The notes under the pieces are model-generated. The model searched no databases. It was not told where the DNA came from and saw only the letters and a program-made list of their open reading frames with translations. 64,000 bases of DNA from contig JBAOKB010000040.1 of NCBI GenBank assembly GCA_037044905.1, forward strand, positions 37,192-101,191. Direction: 5' to 3'. Origin of the DNA: Hortaea werneckii (Eukaryota; Ascomycota; Dothideomycetes; Mycosphaerellales; Teratosphaeriaceae). Position numbers and translations under genes: made by a program. Below are positions 63,950 to 64,000 of this stretch, piece after piece (the stretch's first letter is position 1; every line of letters begins with the position of its first letter).

Positions 63950-64000
63950 CTAGAATTCCCATATGTCAGTTTGCAACTCGGTCGCCGAGGGGCCGTGTCC
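63950..64000. other. end of window, likely intron of the BTB gene
   Basis: The 51 bases beyond the acceptor contain no in-frame continuation that can be joined and probably belong to the intron. Confidence 0.4.

Overview
This window is eukaryotic nuclear DNA from a filamentous ascomycete (Pezizomycotina). Most introns are 50-150 nt GT-AG introns with CTAAC-like branch points. The genes are classic fungal ones: a CSC1-type channel, Wbp1, the 9.5 kDa complex I subunit, an Rsr1/Krev-1 Rap GTPase, Ofd1/Tpa1, a GRAM-TBC-EF-hand Rab GAP, a GT90 xylosyltransferase-like enzyme, an RFxDLPxELR F-box-like protein and a BTB protein. Small cysteine-rich and repeat-rich secreted proteins suggest a plant- or surface-associated Dothideomycete. 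That class assignment is inference, and I do not name a species.

Layout. 0-3.7 kb: the edge of a possible minus-strand gene, then a CSC1/DUF221 calcium channel. 3.7-21.4 kb: an accessory-looking stretch holding a giant repeat-rich secreted protein (5.9-10.5 kb), a coiled-coil membrane-anchored hypothetical, an FAD monooxygenase, a broken transcription-factor-like gene, an 18-repeat KR/RR-bearing secreted protein, and a 1.7 kb repeat block with a 60-bp minisatellite. 21.5-33 kb: Wbp1 and Nuo9.5 (divergent), an F-box protein, a GPI-anchored-like protein whose intron carries a TG microsatellite, a secreted cysteine-rich protein, and an inositol polyphosphate 5-phosphatase. 33.6-38.6 kb: an FR-type NADPH reductase without a flavodoxin domain, a decayed AT-rich repeat array, and an F-box-like protein. 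40-54 kb: conserved housekeeping genes (Rab GAP, MARVEL protein, Ofd1/Tpa1, arginyl-tRNA synthetase, GT90). 54.8-58 kb: an Argonaute-family gene whose PAZ domain is recognisable but whose MID and PIWI active sites are degenerate. 59.9-64 kb: Rsr1 and a truncated BTB protein.

Three themes cut across the window. First, several accessory genes carry exactly one or two disabling changes in otherwise open frames: a 1-nt frameshift near 6598, TAG at 6978, TAG at 15893, a lost splice acceptor at 28441, and a 1-nt frameshift near 55446. The two TAGs are consistent with CpA-to-TpA changes, the context favoured by RIP. Sequencing or assembly error in homopolymers is the main competing explanation for the frameshifts. 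Second, unusually long G or C homopolymers (15 to 38 nt) recur, mostly just 3' of genes or in introns. Third, two different large tandem-repeat secreted proteins lie within 14 kb of each other. The strongest candidate for something undescribed is the slicer-dead, MID-degenerate Argonaute paralogue.
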